Counted from the first letter of the stretch, positions 1 through 7,412 are shown. The stretch: DNA of 11,660 nt from an uncultured Armatimonadota bacterium (GCA_903924445.1 CAIYBQ010000092.1:1-11660); one strand, 5' to 3'. Made by a program: numbers and translations. Notes: generated from the sequence alone by a model not told the origin.

Positions 1-1
1 C

Positions 2-910
2 CAATACCTGAATATTGTGGGCGGCGTAATTATTGGGCGGCTGGTCGGCCCGGATGGCAGCGGGGATGCGTACTCACAGCTGCGCGTCTATGGAAGCATT
101 GGCTACGTTATCGTCGCCCAGATCTCAGGTAAGCTGCTGCCGCAAAATGCGCAAATGTCCATTGATGACCTGCGGCCGGTTTACATTTATGGTCCGATGT
201 TCTTTGCACTCGTAGCAGTTCTCGCCTGGTTTATTCCAGACCCACGCCGCGGACATCAACCAAACGCAGCGTTCGCCGGGCATACATCCGATGGAAAACA
301 TCGCCAGAGCAACCACGTCCCGGCACCACACCTGATTCCCCGCTATTTGCTTGCGTTCTTCTTTTACCAAGCAGCCCTCTATGGCGTGACGGGCAACCTG
401 TCGCTTTACATCACCGAGCGGCTTCACGCAAAACCCAGCGCGCTTGCATCGTTCTTCATCGCAGGCGTCGTCGCCGAAATCATCATGATGATTCTCATAG
501 GACGGATTTCCGACCGGTTTGGACGCCGGCCGGCTCTCATCGTGGCTTTTGTTGCACTGCCATTCCGCCTTTTGGGCTATATCTTCGCTCCGACACCCGC
601 CTGGGCAGCAGCTGTCCAGGCGATGCACGGTCTGAACTATGGCATCATCGGAACCGTGGGGATCACGCTTGTCAATGACTGTGCTGAGGAACATCGACGC
701 GGCACCGAACAGGCACGCCTCGGGGTGACCGCAAGCCTTGCGACGGCTGCCGGACAGTGGATCTGCGGATTTATCCTGCAGAAGGCTGGCTTCAACGAGA
801 TGTTCATCGCGATGACGGGGCTTTCGCTCATCGGCATCGCCCTCATGATATTCCGTGTACCCGAGACGCATCCGAGGTTCCGAAGAGCCGATATTTCCGC
901 CGGGCTGTAA
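2..910 (+). CDS. MFS transporter, 3' part (5' end outside window)
   Basis: The reading frame is open from the first bases with no stop, so the gene starts upstream of the window; a GTG at 17 is only the first start-like codon. The 302 visible residues are roughly the last two thirds to three quarters of a 12-helix major facilitator. An early GRL...YGSIGY block resembles the MFS_1_like / nucleoside-H+ symporter group. A central hydrophilic loop (visible residues about 77-113) is unusually rich in His. The classic motif A (GRISDRFGRRP, visible 167-177) opens the second half and is followed by several hydrophobic helices. It is an inner-membrane carrier whose substrate cannot be read from sequence. 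The stop TAA lies 2 bases from the stop of the convergent ATPase gene. The MFS fold is near certain; the subfamily is tentative. Confidence 0.88.
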   Translation, partial: QYLNIVGGVIIGRLVGPDGSGDAYSQLRVYGSIGYVIVAQISGKLLPQNAQMSIDDLRPVYIYGPMFFALVAVLAWFIPDPRRGHQPNAAFAGHTSDGKHRQSNHVPAPHLIPRYLLAFFFYQAALYGVTGNLSLYITERLHAKPSALASFFIAGVVAEIIMMILIGRISDRFGRRPALIVAFVALPFRLLGYIFAPTPAWAAAVQAMHGLNYGIIGTVGITLVNDCAEEHRRGTEQARLGVTASLATAAGQWICGFILQKAGFNEMFIAMTGLSLIGIALMIFRVPETHPRFRRADISAGL

Positions 911-912
911 GC

Positions 913-2955
913 CTACTTCATTAGCTGCAGGCGGATACGGTTGATGTAGCGGACATCCCCATACGGCCGGCGCAGGACTTCACGCTCGAGGGTGATGACG
1001 GCGCGTCCGTCCATCGGGGACAGGGATGTCGTTGCAACGATGGAGCTTGTGCCGCCATCCGGCGCCGAGATGCTGACCTGTGTATCCCCGCGCGTCTCGC
1101 CGGCGCGCACGTGACAAATGCCATCCCCGTGAAGAGTTGCATCGATGCGTGGAGCATCCAAAGAACCGATACGCAGCCGTAGCGCGGTGTTGTCATTGGC
1201 ACTCGATGACTTGGTTTCAAGCAGCGCGCGAAGGCCATCGGTTGCATCCGGGCCCGGCGTCTCCGCCTGCATGCCACGCATTGCCGAAACAAGCATCGCC
1301 ATTTCTAAATGAATCGGTAGACAACCAAGCTCACCGTGGTTCGTTGACTCTGCCCGGAGTGTCATTTCACTAGCACCCGTTGGAACCATCGAGAACGTCA
1401 TTTCGAGCGCCTCGATGCCGAAGTCGGTCGCAGCGTGTACGACTGGCTCAAGCACATCTTCGATGGTCTCGACTTCGACGACTGGCTCCACAAATGGAAC
1501 CGGTTCGGCGACAGAAGCATCTATTTCTAACGGCAGGGCTTCAACGATTTCATCAACCTCGATCACAGGATCGACGTTCAAAGCATCATCGACCACAGAG
1601 ACAACCGGCTGTGTAAATGTCACATCGTAGGCACCCCGCCGCCACGTGGCGAGCAAATCGCTCAGCTTGTCTGCCGGTAAGCTTGTGCTGTCTGATGGTT
1701 CATCCATGGTCGCTGATTCATCCTGTTCGGCATCAGGGTCAAGCGCGCTATCGATGCCAGTAACATCCTCCACGACATCTACATCGTCGGCAACCGTAGG
1801 TTCACTGGTTTCTTCCAGAGGGGCAACAGACTCGCGCTGCGCAGCGTCATCACCAAAGGAAACAACCGCTACGCCAGCATTATCATCATTTGTCGAAACC
1901 CAGACAACTTCCTCGATATCGTCATCCGTGTCGGATGGCTCATCCAAAGGCACTTCAGCTTCCGCGACATCATCAACAGGAAGCTCTTCTGTCAGCGGTT
2001 CATCGGATAGGGGCACAGTAATAGGAAGTTCGTCTGCCACTTCGATGACATCGGTGATGGCTTCTTCTTCCGCTCGTACCGTCTCTGCAGTCGGAGGACC
2101 TGCAACAATATAAACAACCGGTACTGGTTCTTCTGGCATTGCTTCTACCGCGGGTGTCGTGCGCTCTGGTAACAGTGGCTCAAGCAGGGCATCCGGGCTG
2201 ATAGCAGGCGTTTCGACGTGTCCGAGGACTGGTCCTGTGTTCGGCTCGCCTGCCGGAACCAGAACACCGCCAATGACGCGGGCACCGCTACGCTGCAGCG
2301 TTGTGAGGACGTTTTTACAGCTTGGCATTTGGGAATGTCCAACTCGCAGGGCGATGATTACGCCATCTGCCTGGTGGATGATCTTGCTGCCGGGTTCCCC
2401 CGCGTGTACGGGTGGTGTATCGATAATGATGATGTCGGCAAGCTGCGGCAAATGGGATTTCAACATCCGCTGCATGGTTGGCGATTCAAGAAGCGCGCTC
2501 GCATCGGAGACCTGCATCCGGCCCGCCGGGACGACATAAAGCCCTGGGATGCCCGATTCGTGAACGGCATCCGATGGGCTCGAAAGATTTCCGACGAGCA
2601 TTTCGACCAGACCTGGCGCGATGCTCATTCCGGTGTGTGCGAAGAGTTCGTGCAGCTGCGGGTGACGCAGGTCGGCATCGATAAGGAGGACAGTTTTCCC
2701 CTGACGAACGGCGGCGCAAGCAAGGCTTGCGGCGATACTGGTGCGGCCTTCGGCGCGTTCAGCGGATGTAACCGCAAAGGTAACGCCACGTGGCATCCGC
2801 CTTGCGATTTCATCGTAGAGCTTGTCGTAAGCGGCAGAAACGGTCCCGATGCCATGGCGTGCAGAGGTTATATCTGCCAGCACAGCGAGCTGGAGGTCAC
2901 GTTTTATTTGCGGTGCATTTTCCGCCCGCCTGGTTCGAAAGCCGAGATTAAACAT
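913..2955 (-). CDS. CpsD/CapB-like (BY-kinase type) P-loop ATPase with long acidic C-terminal extension
   Basis: From the ATG at 2955 the protein has 680 residues; a GTG at 2994 would add 13, and neither start has a strong ribosome binding site. Residues about 17-235 match the cytoplasmic kinase half of bacterial tyrosine kinases / Wzc-CpsD ATPases: an LAVLADI-type lead-in, a Walker A region (about 64-73, AERAEGRTS), a Walker A' motif VLLIDADLRHP (about 89-99) and a Walker B motif IIIIDTPP (about 175-182). The Walker A lysine is replaced by arginine (codon CGC). There is no Wzz-type membrane domain and no C-terminal tyrosine cluster. Residues about 258-510 are a low-complexity acidic stretch rich in Asp, Glu, Val and Pro. 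The last ~160 residues look ordered and beta-rich but I do not recognise them. The family normally regulates polysaccharide assembly. The gene follows serA by 81 bases, possibly in one transcript. The fold is well supported; kinase activity is doubtful. Confidence 0.8.
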   Translation of the reverse strand: MFNLGFRTRRAENAPQIKRDLQLAVLADITSARHGIGTVSAAYDKLYDEIARRMPRGVTFAVTSAERAEGRTSIAASLACAAVRQGKTVLLIDADLRHPQLHELFAHTGMSIAPGLVEMLVGNLSSPSDAVHESGIPGLYVVPAGRMQVSDASALLESPTMQRMLKSHLPQLADIIIIDTPPVHAGEPGSKIIHQADGVIIALRVGHSQMPSCKNVLTTLQRSGARVIGGVLVPAGEPNTGPVLGHVETPAISPDALLEPLLPERTTPAVEAMPEEPVPVVYIVAGPPTAETVRAEEEAITDVIEVADELPITVPLSDEPLTEELPVDDVAEAEVPLDEPSDTDDDIEEVVWVSTNDDNAGVAVVSFGDDAAQRESVAPLEETSEPTVADDVDVVEDVTGIDSALDPDAEQDESATMDEPSDSTSLPADKLSDLLATWRRGAYDVTFTQPVVSVVDDALNVDPVIEVDEIVEALPLEIDASVAEPVPFVEPVVEVETIEDVLEPVVHAATDFGIEALEMTFSMVPTGASEMTLRAESTNHGELGCLPIHLEMAMLVSAMRGMQAETPGPDATDGLRALLETKSSSANDNTALRLRIGSLDAPRIDATLHGDGICHVRAGETRGDTQVSISAPDGGTSSIVATTSLSPMDGRAVITLEREVLRRPYGDVRYINRIRLQLMK

Positions 2956-3036
2956 AGCCTGATGCCGATAGCCACCCCGCAAGAGGTGTGCCACATAGGA
3001 TTGTCGGTGTCTACCGGCGCGGGCTGGAGGCTTTTC

Positions 3037-4620
3037 CTAGAGCTCTACCAGTCGTGCGCTGATGGTTCCTTCGACACCGCGGATTTCTGCCATTGTCGCA
3101 TCTGATACCGGACCATCGAGAGAAAGGGCCATGACGGCTGTACCTTGCCGGAACTCGCGTCCGAGGTACATACCAGCGATGTTAGCGCCGGCCTCGCCCA
3201 AAATGGAACCGATTTTACCTACCATACCCGGTTTATCAAGGTTGCGTATCATGATATGGAATCCCTCTGGGCGGAAGTCCATCGAGTAGCTGTCCAACAT
3301 CACAATGTGCGGATCACTCTTGCCAAAAATCGTTCCGATATGTGTGTGTTCCCCATTGTTATCGGTTGCAACCAGCGTGAGCGTCTGGCCCCATTCTTCC
3401 GCTTTGCCGCGAGTGGTTTCCGACACACTGATGCCGCGCGATTCCGCGAGTGCTGGAGCATTTACATAGTTGACGCTATCGGAAAGCACTGGCTGGAGGA
3501 GACCTTTCAGCAGTGCGCGTGTGATGTGCACGGTTTGACGACGATCGAAGTCACCGGCAAAGCCAACTTCAACATGCGTGATGTTACCTTTGGCGAGCTG
3601 TGCCTGGAGGCTGCCCATTTTCTCAGCGAGGCGGAGCCATGGTGCAGTTTTCTGAAGGACTTCCGGCGCAAGGGATGGCATGTTGACCGCAGAGCGCGCC
3701 GAACCGCCTGTAAGTACATCCACGATTTGCTCAGCAATATCGACCGCGACACCAACTTGTGCTTCTTCTGTGGATGCGCCGAGGTGCGGTGTCGCCACAA
3801 CATTTGGATGTAGGACAAGCGGATGCGTGGGATCGACAGGTTCGCTCTCCCAGACATCGAGCGCTGCAGCGGCGACCTTCCCGGATGCAAGCGCATCGAG
3901 AAGAGCCGTCTCCTGAATAATTCCGCCGCGGGCTACATTGACGACACGAACTCCATCCCGCATTTTTCCAAAGGCTTCCGCGCCGATCATGCCGGATGTT
4001 TCCTTAAGCTTTGGAACGTGCACTGTAATGAAATCAGCCTCAGCGTAGAGGGCATCCAGATCGAGTAAGCGAATACCAAGTTCCGCAGCTTGTTCAACCG
4101 ACAGGAAGGGATCGTAGGCTACAACGCGCATTTCCATCGCAATAAGGCGCTTTGCAACTTCGCGGCCAATTTTTCCAAGTCCGATGACACCAACCGTCTT
4201 GCCATAGACTTCAATGCCCACAAACTTCGAGCGCTTCCACTCACCGGCTTTCATGGATGCGTGTGCCTGAGGAACATTTCGGGCCATGGAGAGCAAAACA
4301 GTTACGGTCAGCTCAGCCGCTGCAATCGTATTGCCTTCGGGTGAGTTGACCACGAGGATGCCCTGGTTGGTTGCAGCGGCAACATCGATGTTGTCTACGC
4401 CGACGCCAGCACGTCCGATGATTTTGAGGTTTGTCGCCGCCGCCAGAATATCCGCGGTGACTTTGGTTTCAGAGCGCACCGCAAGGGCATCGTAGTCGCC
4501 GATAATCGCTTTCAGATCGGCTGCAGCAAGACCGGTCCGGATATCAACATCGAATCCAGCACGGCGGAGCACTGCAACACCTTCGGCGGCAACGGGATCA
4601 CTTACGAGTACTTTGGGCAT
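3037..4620 (-). CDS. serA: D-3-phosphoglycerate dehydrogenase (long, ACT-domain form)
   Basis: Catalyses NAD-dependent oxidation of 3-phosphoglycerate to 3-phosphohydroxypyruvate, the first committed step of serine synthesis, in the cytoplasm. The protein has 527 residues, the normal length for the long form. The N-terminal D-isomer dehydrogenase domain carries RAGVGVDNID (70-79), the Rossmann loop GLGKIG (147-152), a substrate-binding ARGG with Arg231, a DVWESEP segment (255-261) carrying the catalytic Glu, and catalytic His279 in PHLGAST. An intervening ASB-type domain (about 318-450) and a C-terminal ACT domain (about 454-527, starting IMIRNLDKPGMVG) follow; in this family they usually give serine feedback control. 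The start at 4620 (MPKVLVSDP) fits family alignments and has an AGGATG site just upstream. The frame stays open 29 codons further upstream, but that part looks like leader sequence. Confidence 0.97.
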   Translation of the reverse strand: MPKVLVSDPVAAEGVAVLRRAGFDVDIRTGLAAADLKAIIGDYDALAVRSETKVTADILAAATNLKIIGRAGVGVDNIDVAAATNQGILVVNSPEGNTIAAAELTVTVLLSMARNVPQAHASMKAGEWKRSKFVGIEVYGKTVGVIGLGKIGREVAKRLIAMEMRVVAYDPFLSVEQAAELGIRLLDLDALYAEADFITVHVPKLKETSGMIGAEAFGKMRDGVRVVNVARGGIIQETALLDALASGKVAAAALDVWESEPVDPTHPLVLHPNVVATPHLGASTEEAQVGVAVDIAEQIVDVLTGGSARSAVNMPSLAPEVLQKTAPWLRLAEKMGSLQAQLAKGNITHVEVGFAGDFDRRQTVHITRALLKGLLQPVLSDSVNYVNAPALAESRGISVSETTRGKAEEWGQTLTLVATDNNGEHTHIGTIFGKSDPHIVMLDSYSMDFRPEGFHIMIRNLDKPGMVGKIGSILGEAGANIAGMYLGREFRQGTAVMALSLDGPVSDATMAEIRGVEGTISARLVEL

Positions 4621-4790
4621 AACATCATCCTGAATATATTGAACAACTGAACACAAAAAGAATATCACGCAGGCAAATGCCAACTGGATTCCGTTGAAGG
4701 GCCGCAAGCGAATAGTGAAATGCCTGCCTTGCTGAAAAAATGCTGATGCGCAAGCACCGCAAAGTCAATAGTGCTCGGCTTTCGTCTGAT
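4621..4790 (-). promoter_or_regulatory. serA leader / intergenic region with candidate promoter
   Basis: This 170-base region between the small membrane protein gene and serA holds no gene. On the minus strand a TTGACT (4763-4768) is followed after 17 bases by CAGCAT (4740-4745), a good -35 with a mediocre -10 for a housekeeping sigma factor. It would give a leader of about 110 bases. Within that leader, 7-base arms GCAGGCA (4669-4675) and TGCCTGC (4721-4727) could pair across 45 bases. The AGGATG ribosome binding site for serA lies at the proximal end. No known riboswitch consensus was recognised. The proposed -10 overlaps the weak terminator candidate listed separately, so either reading may be wrong. 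Confidence 0.35.
4735..4756 (-). terminator. Weak candidate intrinsic terminator after the redox/phosphatase operon
   Basis: On the minus strand, downstream of the small membrane protein gene (stop at 4791), TGCT and AGCA (complements of 4753-4756 and 4741-4744) form a short stem with an 8-base loop. It can be extended by two G-T pairs and is followed at once by six T residues (4735-4740). The stem is short for an efficient terminator and overlaps the candidate serA -10 box. Transcription may therefore read through into serA. Confidence 0.3.
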
Positions 4791-5012
4791 TTAGCGCCGG
4801 AAACGGTCACGCAGACCGAACAATGTCATAAATGCGGAGCGTGAGGTGTACCACGCGAGACCAAGCGCGAGGATTCCAGCAAAGACCGCCGCCATCGGAA
4901 ATCCGCGCAAACCCTTAACAAGAGCAAAACCCGCAACCAAAAATGCGACCGCTGAGAGAAAATCAATAAACCAGGGCCGCGACTGTTTGACGGGCCCGAG
5001 CTGGCGACTCAT
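4791..5012 (-). CDS. Small two-helix membrane protein of unknown function
   Basis: Codes for 73 residues with two hydrophobic helices (about 16-33 and 38-55), a short basic N-terminus and a strongly basic C-terminus (ending RDRFRR). This suggests an inner-membrane hairpin with both ends in the cytoplasm by the positive-inside rule. Its ATG overlaps the TGA of the upstream phosphatase gene by four bases (ATGA), indicating translational coupling and supporting a real gene. It is the last gene of the operon. I recognise no family, so no function is assigned. Confidence 0.75.
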   Translation of the reverse strand: MSRQLGPVKQSRPWFIDFLSAVAFLVAGFALVKGLRGFPMAAVFAGILALGLAWYTSRSAFMTLFGLRDRFRR

Positions 5013-5491
5013 TTTTTTGTACGTTTCCGGACGCTATCCTTTAGCTCACCAAGATATGTCTTGAAGCCAAAGCGGCGCATTTCCTTCCAAATGTCATCAA
5101 ACTTCCAGCCACAGTCCGCAGCCCGGTAGATTCCAATCATCGCGCCCGTTCGGTCTGCTCCGTGTTGGCAGTGAACGAAGACTGGTTTGGTTTTGGCCTG
5201 CCGGATGATGGCCATAAATTCTTTGACTTGCTTATCGGTCGGTGCTTCCCGTCCCATCCGGATCCGGGTGCGCTGCAGTCCGAGGCGTTTCGCCGCCGCC
5301 GCTTCGTCATCCTGGCCTTTGCGTTCAATCCGCAGGTCGATGACATGAACGACGCCAAGCTTCTTAAGTTCTTCGAGGCCTTTCGCCGTCGGAGCCGCTC
5401 CCCGGTAGATGCCAGGTGCCACGACCGCAAAGTTTGGGAGATCTTTGGGATTCACTTTCGGTTCAGTTGCGGGTTTTTGAAAAAACAACAT
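5009..5491 (-). CDS. Cysteine-based (dual-specificity-type) protein phosphatase
   Basis: The protein of 160 residues carries the tyrosine/dual-specificity phosphatase signature HCQHGADRTG (107-116), with nucleophile Cys108 and phosphate-binding Arg114 in the C-x5-R arrangement. An N-terminal VAPGIYRGAAP segment followed by LKKLGVVHVIDLR is typical of the small DSP/Siw14-like group. No signal peptide or membrane helix is visible, so it probably acts in the cytoplasm. The substrate is unknown; family members remove phosphate from Tyr/Ser/Thr residues, lipids or inositol phosphates. The start ATG shares one base with the TAA of the histidine phosphatase gene (TAATG), and its stop overlaps the next ATG by four bases. 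The CpsD-like ATPase ~2 kb away is an imaginable but unsupported partner. Confidence 0.9.
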   Translation of the reverse strand: MLFFQKPATEPKVNPKDLPNFAVVAPGIYRGAAPTAKGLEELKKLGVVHVIDLRIERKGQDDEAAAAKRLGLQRTRIRMGREAPTDKQVKEFMAIIRQAKTKPVFVHCQHGADRTGAMIGIYRAADCGWKFDDIWKEMRRFGFKTYLGELKDSVRKRTKK

Positions 5492-6105
5492 TATGCTGCA
5501 TCCTCCAAGTGGCGGGTGTCATTCAGACGCTCAACACGCCAAATGGAATCTCCCCCGCGCTGAATGATCGTAAGGCCTGTGTTTGAAAGCAAGCATCCCG
5601 GCGGCTCATGGTGCCCAAGCCCCGGATAAAGCACATCGGCGATAATCGCCTTTAAACTTGCCCCGTGCCCGACAATCATGATCGAACTGTCATCTGGATG
5701 TCGGTTCAGAACATCGGATAACCCCGCCGTCATGCGGTTGTAGACATCCAACCACGCTTCGCCATCGTGTGGACGCGTGTGTCCCGGCCAGAGCTCAGCG
5801 CACTCGGCGCGTGACTTCCCTTCCCAGCTGCCGTATCCCCGCTCACGGAATGCTGGCATCTGGTGATGAACCGGCTGCCCGATGGACATCGCCAAAATTT
5901 CCGCCGTCTCCACTGCCCGACTGAGGTCACTTGAGTAAACAACCGTAGGCAACAGGTCAGCAGACAAACGCGGCAGGACTGTGGCAAGTCGTAATGCCTG
6001 CTCACGCCCAACATCTGAGAGAGGGATGTCGGTCTGACCTTGCCAGCGACCTGCCGCATTGTGTGCCGTCTCTCCGTGACGCACGAGGAGAAGCGTGGAT
6101 GTCAC
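5491..6105 (-). CDS. Histidine phosphatase superfamily protein (phosphoglycerate mutase/alpha-ribazole phosphatase-like)
   Basis: The protein of 204 residues opens with the family hallmark LLLVRHGET (5-13), placing the phosphorylated His at position 10 within RHG. Further family residues are Arg63 in YSSDLSRAVETA, Glu88 in RERGYGSWEG, and the second catalytic His147 in VGHGAS. The RERxxGxWEG block is shared by cofactor-dependent mutase-like phosphatases such as CobC and GpmB. Sequence alone does not choose between phosphatase substrates, and no cobalamin genes are adjacent. The start is a GTG directly abutting the TAA of the thioredoxin-like gene, and the stop shares a base with the following ATG. 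It therefore sits firmly inside the operon. Confidence 0.92.
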   Translation of the reverse strand: MTSTLLLVRHGETAHNAAGRWQGQTDIPLSDVGREQALRLATVLPRLSADLLPTVVYSSDLSRAVETAEILAMSIGQPVHHQMPAFRERGYGSWEGKSRAECAELWPGHTRPHDGEAWLDVYNRMTAGLSDVLNRHPDDSSIMIVGHGASLKAIIADVLYPGLGHHEPPGCLLSNTGLTIIQRGGDSIWRVERLNDTRHLEDAA

Positions 6106-6825
6106 TTATTGGCCAGGCGTTGAAAACTGGGTGGCATCAATCTTCGGCATCCCGGGAGCCTCAGCCAATGCCGTGTAAAGTTCAACGCCTACGACCTGTG
6201 AAATCTTTCCAGTCTTATTGTCGAGAACCCAGAAGCTTGGGGTGGACTGAACGCCGAGTCCGGAGACACGGTCACGGAGGGTCTGAATCTTCTTGACGTT
6301 CTCGTCACTTTGGATATAAGACTTGGTCGTGGCAAAGTTCAAACCGGCAATTTTCGCACGGTCATCGACAAGCGCATCATTCCATGCTGGGTCGGTATCG
6401 GTGAACATCGCATCGTAGTACTCCCAGAACTTCCCTTGATCACGTGCGGCATCCCCGGTGAGGGCAGCCTGCAGCGAATACTGGTGAATTTCTTCGATTG
6501 GGTAGTGGACGAAGCCAAACTTGACAGAGATCTTCTTTCCGAGGTCTTTGCAGACGGCAGCATACATTTTGCGGCAAAGGGGACATTGAAAGTCGGCGAA
6601 TTCGATGACTGTAAAGCGGGCATCATCAGGGCCCTTGGTCGGCGCCAGCTTCAATACGCTATCAAAGTCTTCCTTCTTAATTACGACTGGAGCCGGTTTG
6701 TTCACGCTGGGTTTGTTTGGCTTGTCGAACATCGAGCCATCTCCACTCATCACGAGAAAGCCTCCGCCAACCGCCACAATCACACCCATCACAATCAACA
6801 TTTTCGCTTCACTGGTTATCTTCAT
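6106..6825 (-). CDS. Membrane-anchored DsbA-like thioredoxin-fold protein
   Basis: Has 239 residues from the ATG at 6825, chosen because a GGAG ribosome binding site overlaps the stop of the VKOR gene 8 bases upstream. An in-frame extension of 21 codons would run back into the VKOR gene. An N-terminal helix (about 8-27) anchors it in the membrane, followed by a Pro/Lys-rich linker (about 35-50). A thioredoxin-fold domain carries the active site FADFQCPLC (Cys81, Cys84) and the cis-proline loop STPSF (Pro196). It has the inserted helical region typical of the DsbA/Thioredoxin_4 family. It probably oxidises cysteine pairs in exported proteins. The VKOR gene immediately upstream is the expected reoxidation partner. 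Confidence 0.93.
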   Translation of the reverse strand: MKITSEAKMLIVMGVIVAVGGGFLVMSGDGSMFDKPNKPSVNKPAPVVIKKEDFDSVLKLAPTKGPDDARFTVIEFADFQCPLCRKMYAAVCKDLGKKISVKFGFVHYPIEEIHQYSLQAALTGDAARDQGKFWEYYDAMFTDTDPAWNDALVDDRAKIAGLNFATTKSYIQSDENVKKIQTLRDRVSGLGVQSTPSFWVLDNKTGKISQVVGVELYTALAEAPGMPKIDATQFSTPGQ

Positions 6826-6836
6826 TGGATAGCTCC

Positions 6837-7310
6837 TTAAATGGTTGGAGGCAGTGTCTGCCGTCCGGATTGGCGCTGTCCGCGCCACTCAACGATGTAA
6901 ACAATCAGCATAAATGCCATGACGACTTCGGACGCAAGGCACCACTTGCAAAATGCATGGATAACGACTGCTTGGATGTACATCAGGATAACCGATGCCA
7001 GCACGCCGGCAATCAGACCCAGCCCCTGCAGGCTATGTGCTACGCGGATGAGCTGCGTCGGGAGCGGTAACAGTCGGATAGCGGAGAGGATTAGGAGGCC
7101 GATGTAACCGGCGGTGCCCCAGGCGGCAATCGGAAGGCCTGTGCCGACCGGGAACCGGGAGTAAGGGCTGAGTGCGACGGTGGCGCAGCCGCCGGAGCGT
7201 CCGCATGGGATGAGCTCAGGGGTGGCATGCAAATTCCAGAGGTAGCCTGCGATCAGGATACCGATGATGGATAAGGTCAAAATAAACCCATTGAAGGCTT
7301 TGTTTTGCAT
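6837..7310 (-). CDS. Vitamin K epoxide reductase (VKOR) family membrane protein
   Basis: The 157-residue integral membrane protein has four to five hydrophobic helices. It has both VKOR cysteine pairs: a loop pair Cys36/Cys42 in PCGRSGGC, and the quinone-side pair in FCKWC (Cys121, Cys124). The segment between (SPYSRFPVGTGLPIAAWGTAGY) carries the usual Ser and the GxPxxxWG pattern of bacterial VKOR homologues. The family passes electrons from a periplasmic or extracytoplasmic thioredoxin-like protein to quinone, replacing DsbB. The DsbA-like gene starts 11 bases after this stop, the classic pairing. A GGAG site 8 bases before the ATG and a promoter just upstream support this as the first gene of the operon. 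Confidence 0.94.
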   Translation of the reverse strand: MQNKAFNGFILTLSIIGILIAGYLWNLHATPELIPCGRSGGCATVALSPYSRFPVGTGLPIAAWGTAGYIGLLILSAIRLLPLPTQLIRVAHSLQGLGLIAGVLASVILMYIQAVVIHAFCKWCLASEVVMAFMLIVYIVEWRGQRQSGRQTLPPTI

Positions 7311-7348
7311 GCGTCTGACTCCATCCCCGATAGCGGTTCAGGCGCCGA

Positions 7349-7376
7349 ATTGTACCATCGTGGAGAGGACTGTCAG
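7349..7376 (-). promoter_or_regulatory. Sigma-70-like promoter of the VKOR operon
   Basis: On the minus strand, CTGACA (complement of 7371-7376) and TACAAT (complement of 7349-7354) each match the housekeeping consensus at five of six positions and are separated by 16 bases. Transcription would start near 7342 and give a leader of about 30 bases before the VKOR ATG. It has no GAAC-type ECF -35 element, so the operon is not obviously under the neighbouring ECF sigma factor. Confidence 0.6.
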
Positions 7377-7384
7377 AGAGTCCT
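7366..7384. repeat. Inverted repeat overlapping the VKOR operon -35 box
   Basis: AGGACT (7366-7371) and AGTCCT (7379-7384) form perfect 6-base arms around a 7-base centre. The dyad spans the candidate -35 element, so it could be an operator. It lies 28 bases beyond the stop of the RseB-like gene, so it could also be a weak hairpin ending that transcript, though no T-run follows. Confidence 0.35.
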
Positions 7385-7412
7385 AGTGTGACCGATTATT
7401 AATGTCTGGCTA

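Noticed and set aside
125..871. Long minus-strand open frame opposite the MFS gene
   Set aside because: Its product is Cys/Arg/His-rich with no family character, while the opposite strand encodes a clear MFS protein with motif A.
1646..2113. Plus-strand open frame coding for a Ser/Thr-rich protein
   Set aside because: It is the complement of the acidic GA-rich part of the ATPase gene; the Ser/Thr richness is a mirror of Asp/Glu/Val codons.
2218..3105. 295-codon plus-strand open frame
   Set aside because: Lies over the Walker-motif part of the ATPase gene and the end of serA in antisense; composition is not protein-like and it crosses a gene boundary.
3145..3813. 222-codon plus-strand open frame
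   Set aside because: Antisense to conserved serA domains; no recognisable motif.
4621..4707. N-terminal extension of serA by 29 codons with a hydrophobic stretch
   Set aside because: The downstream ATG has an AGGATG site and begins exactly where the dehydrogenase family begins; a membrane leader on SerA is not expected.
6310..6840. 176-codon plus-strand open frame
   Set aside because: Antisense to the DsbA-like gene, which has CxxC, cis-Pro and a good ribosome binding site.
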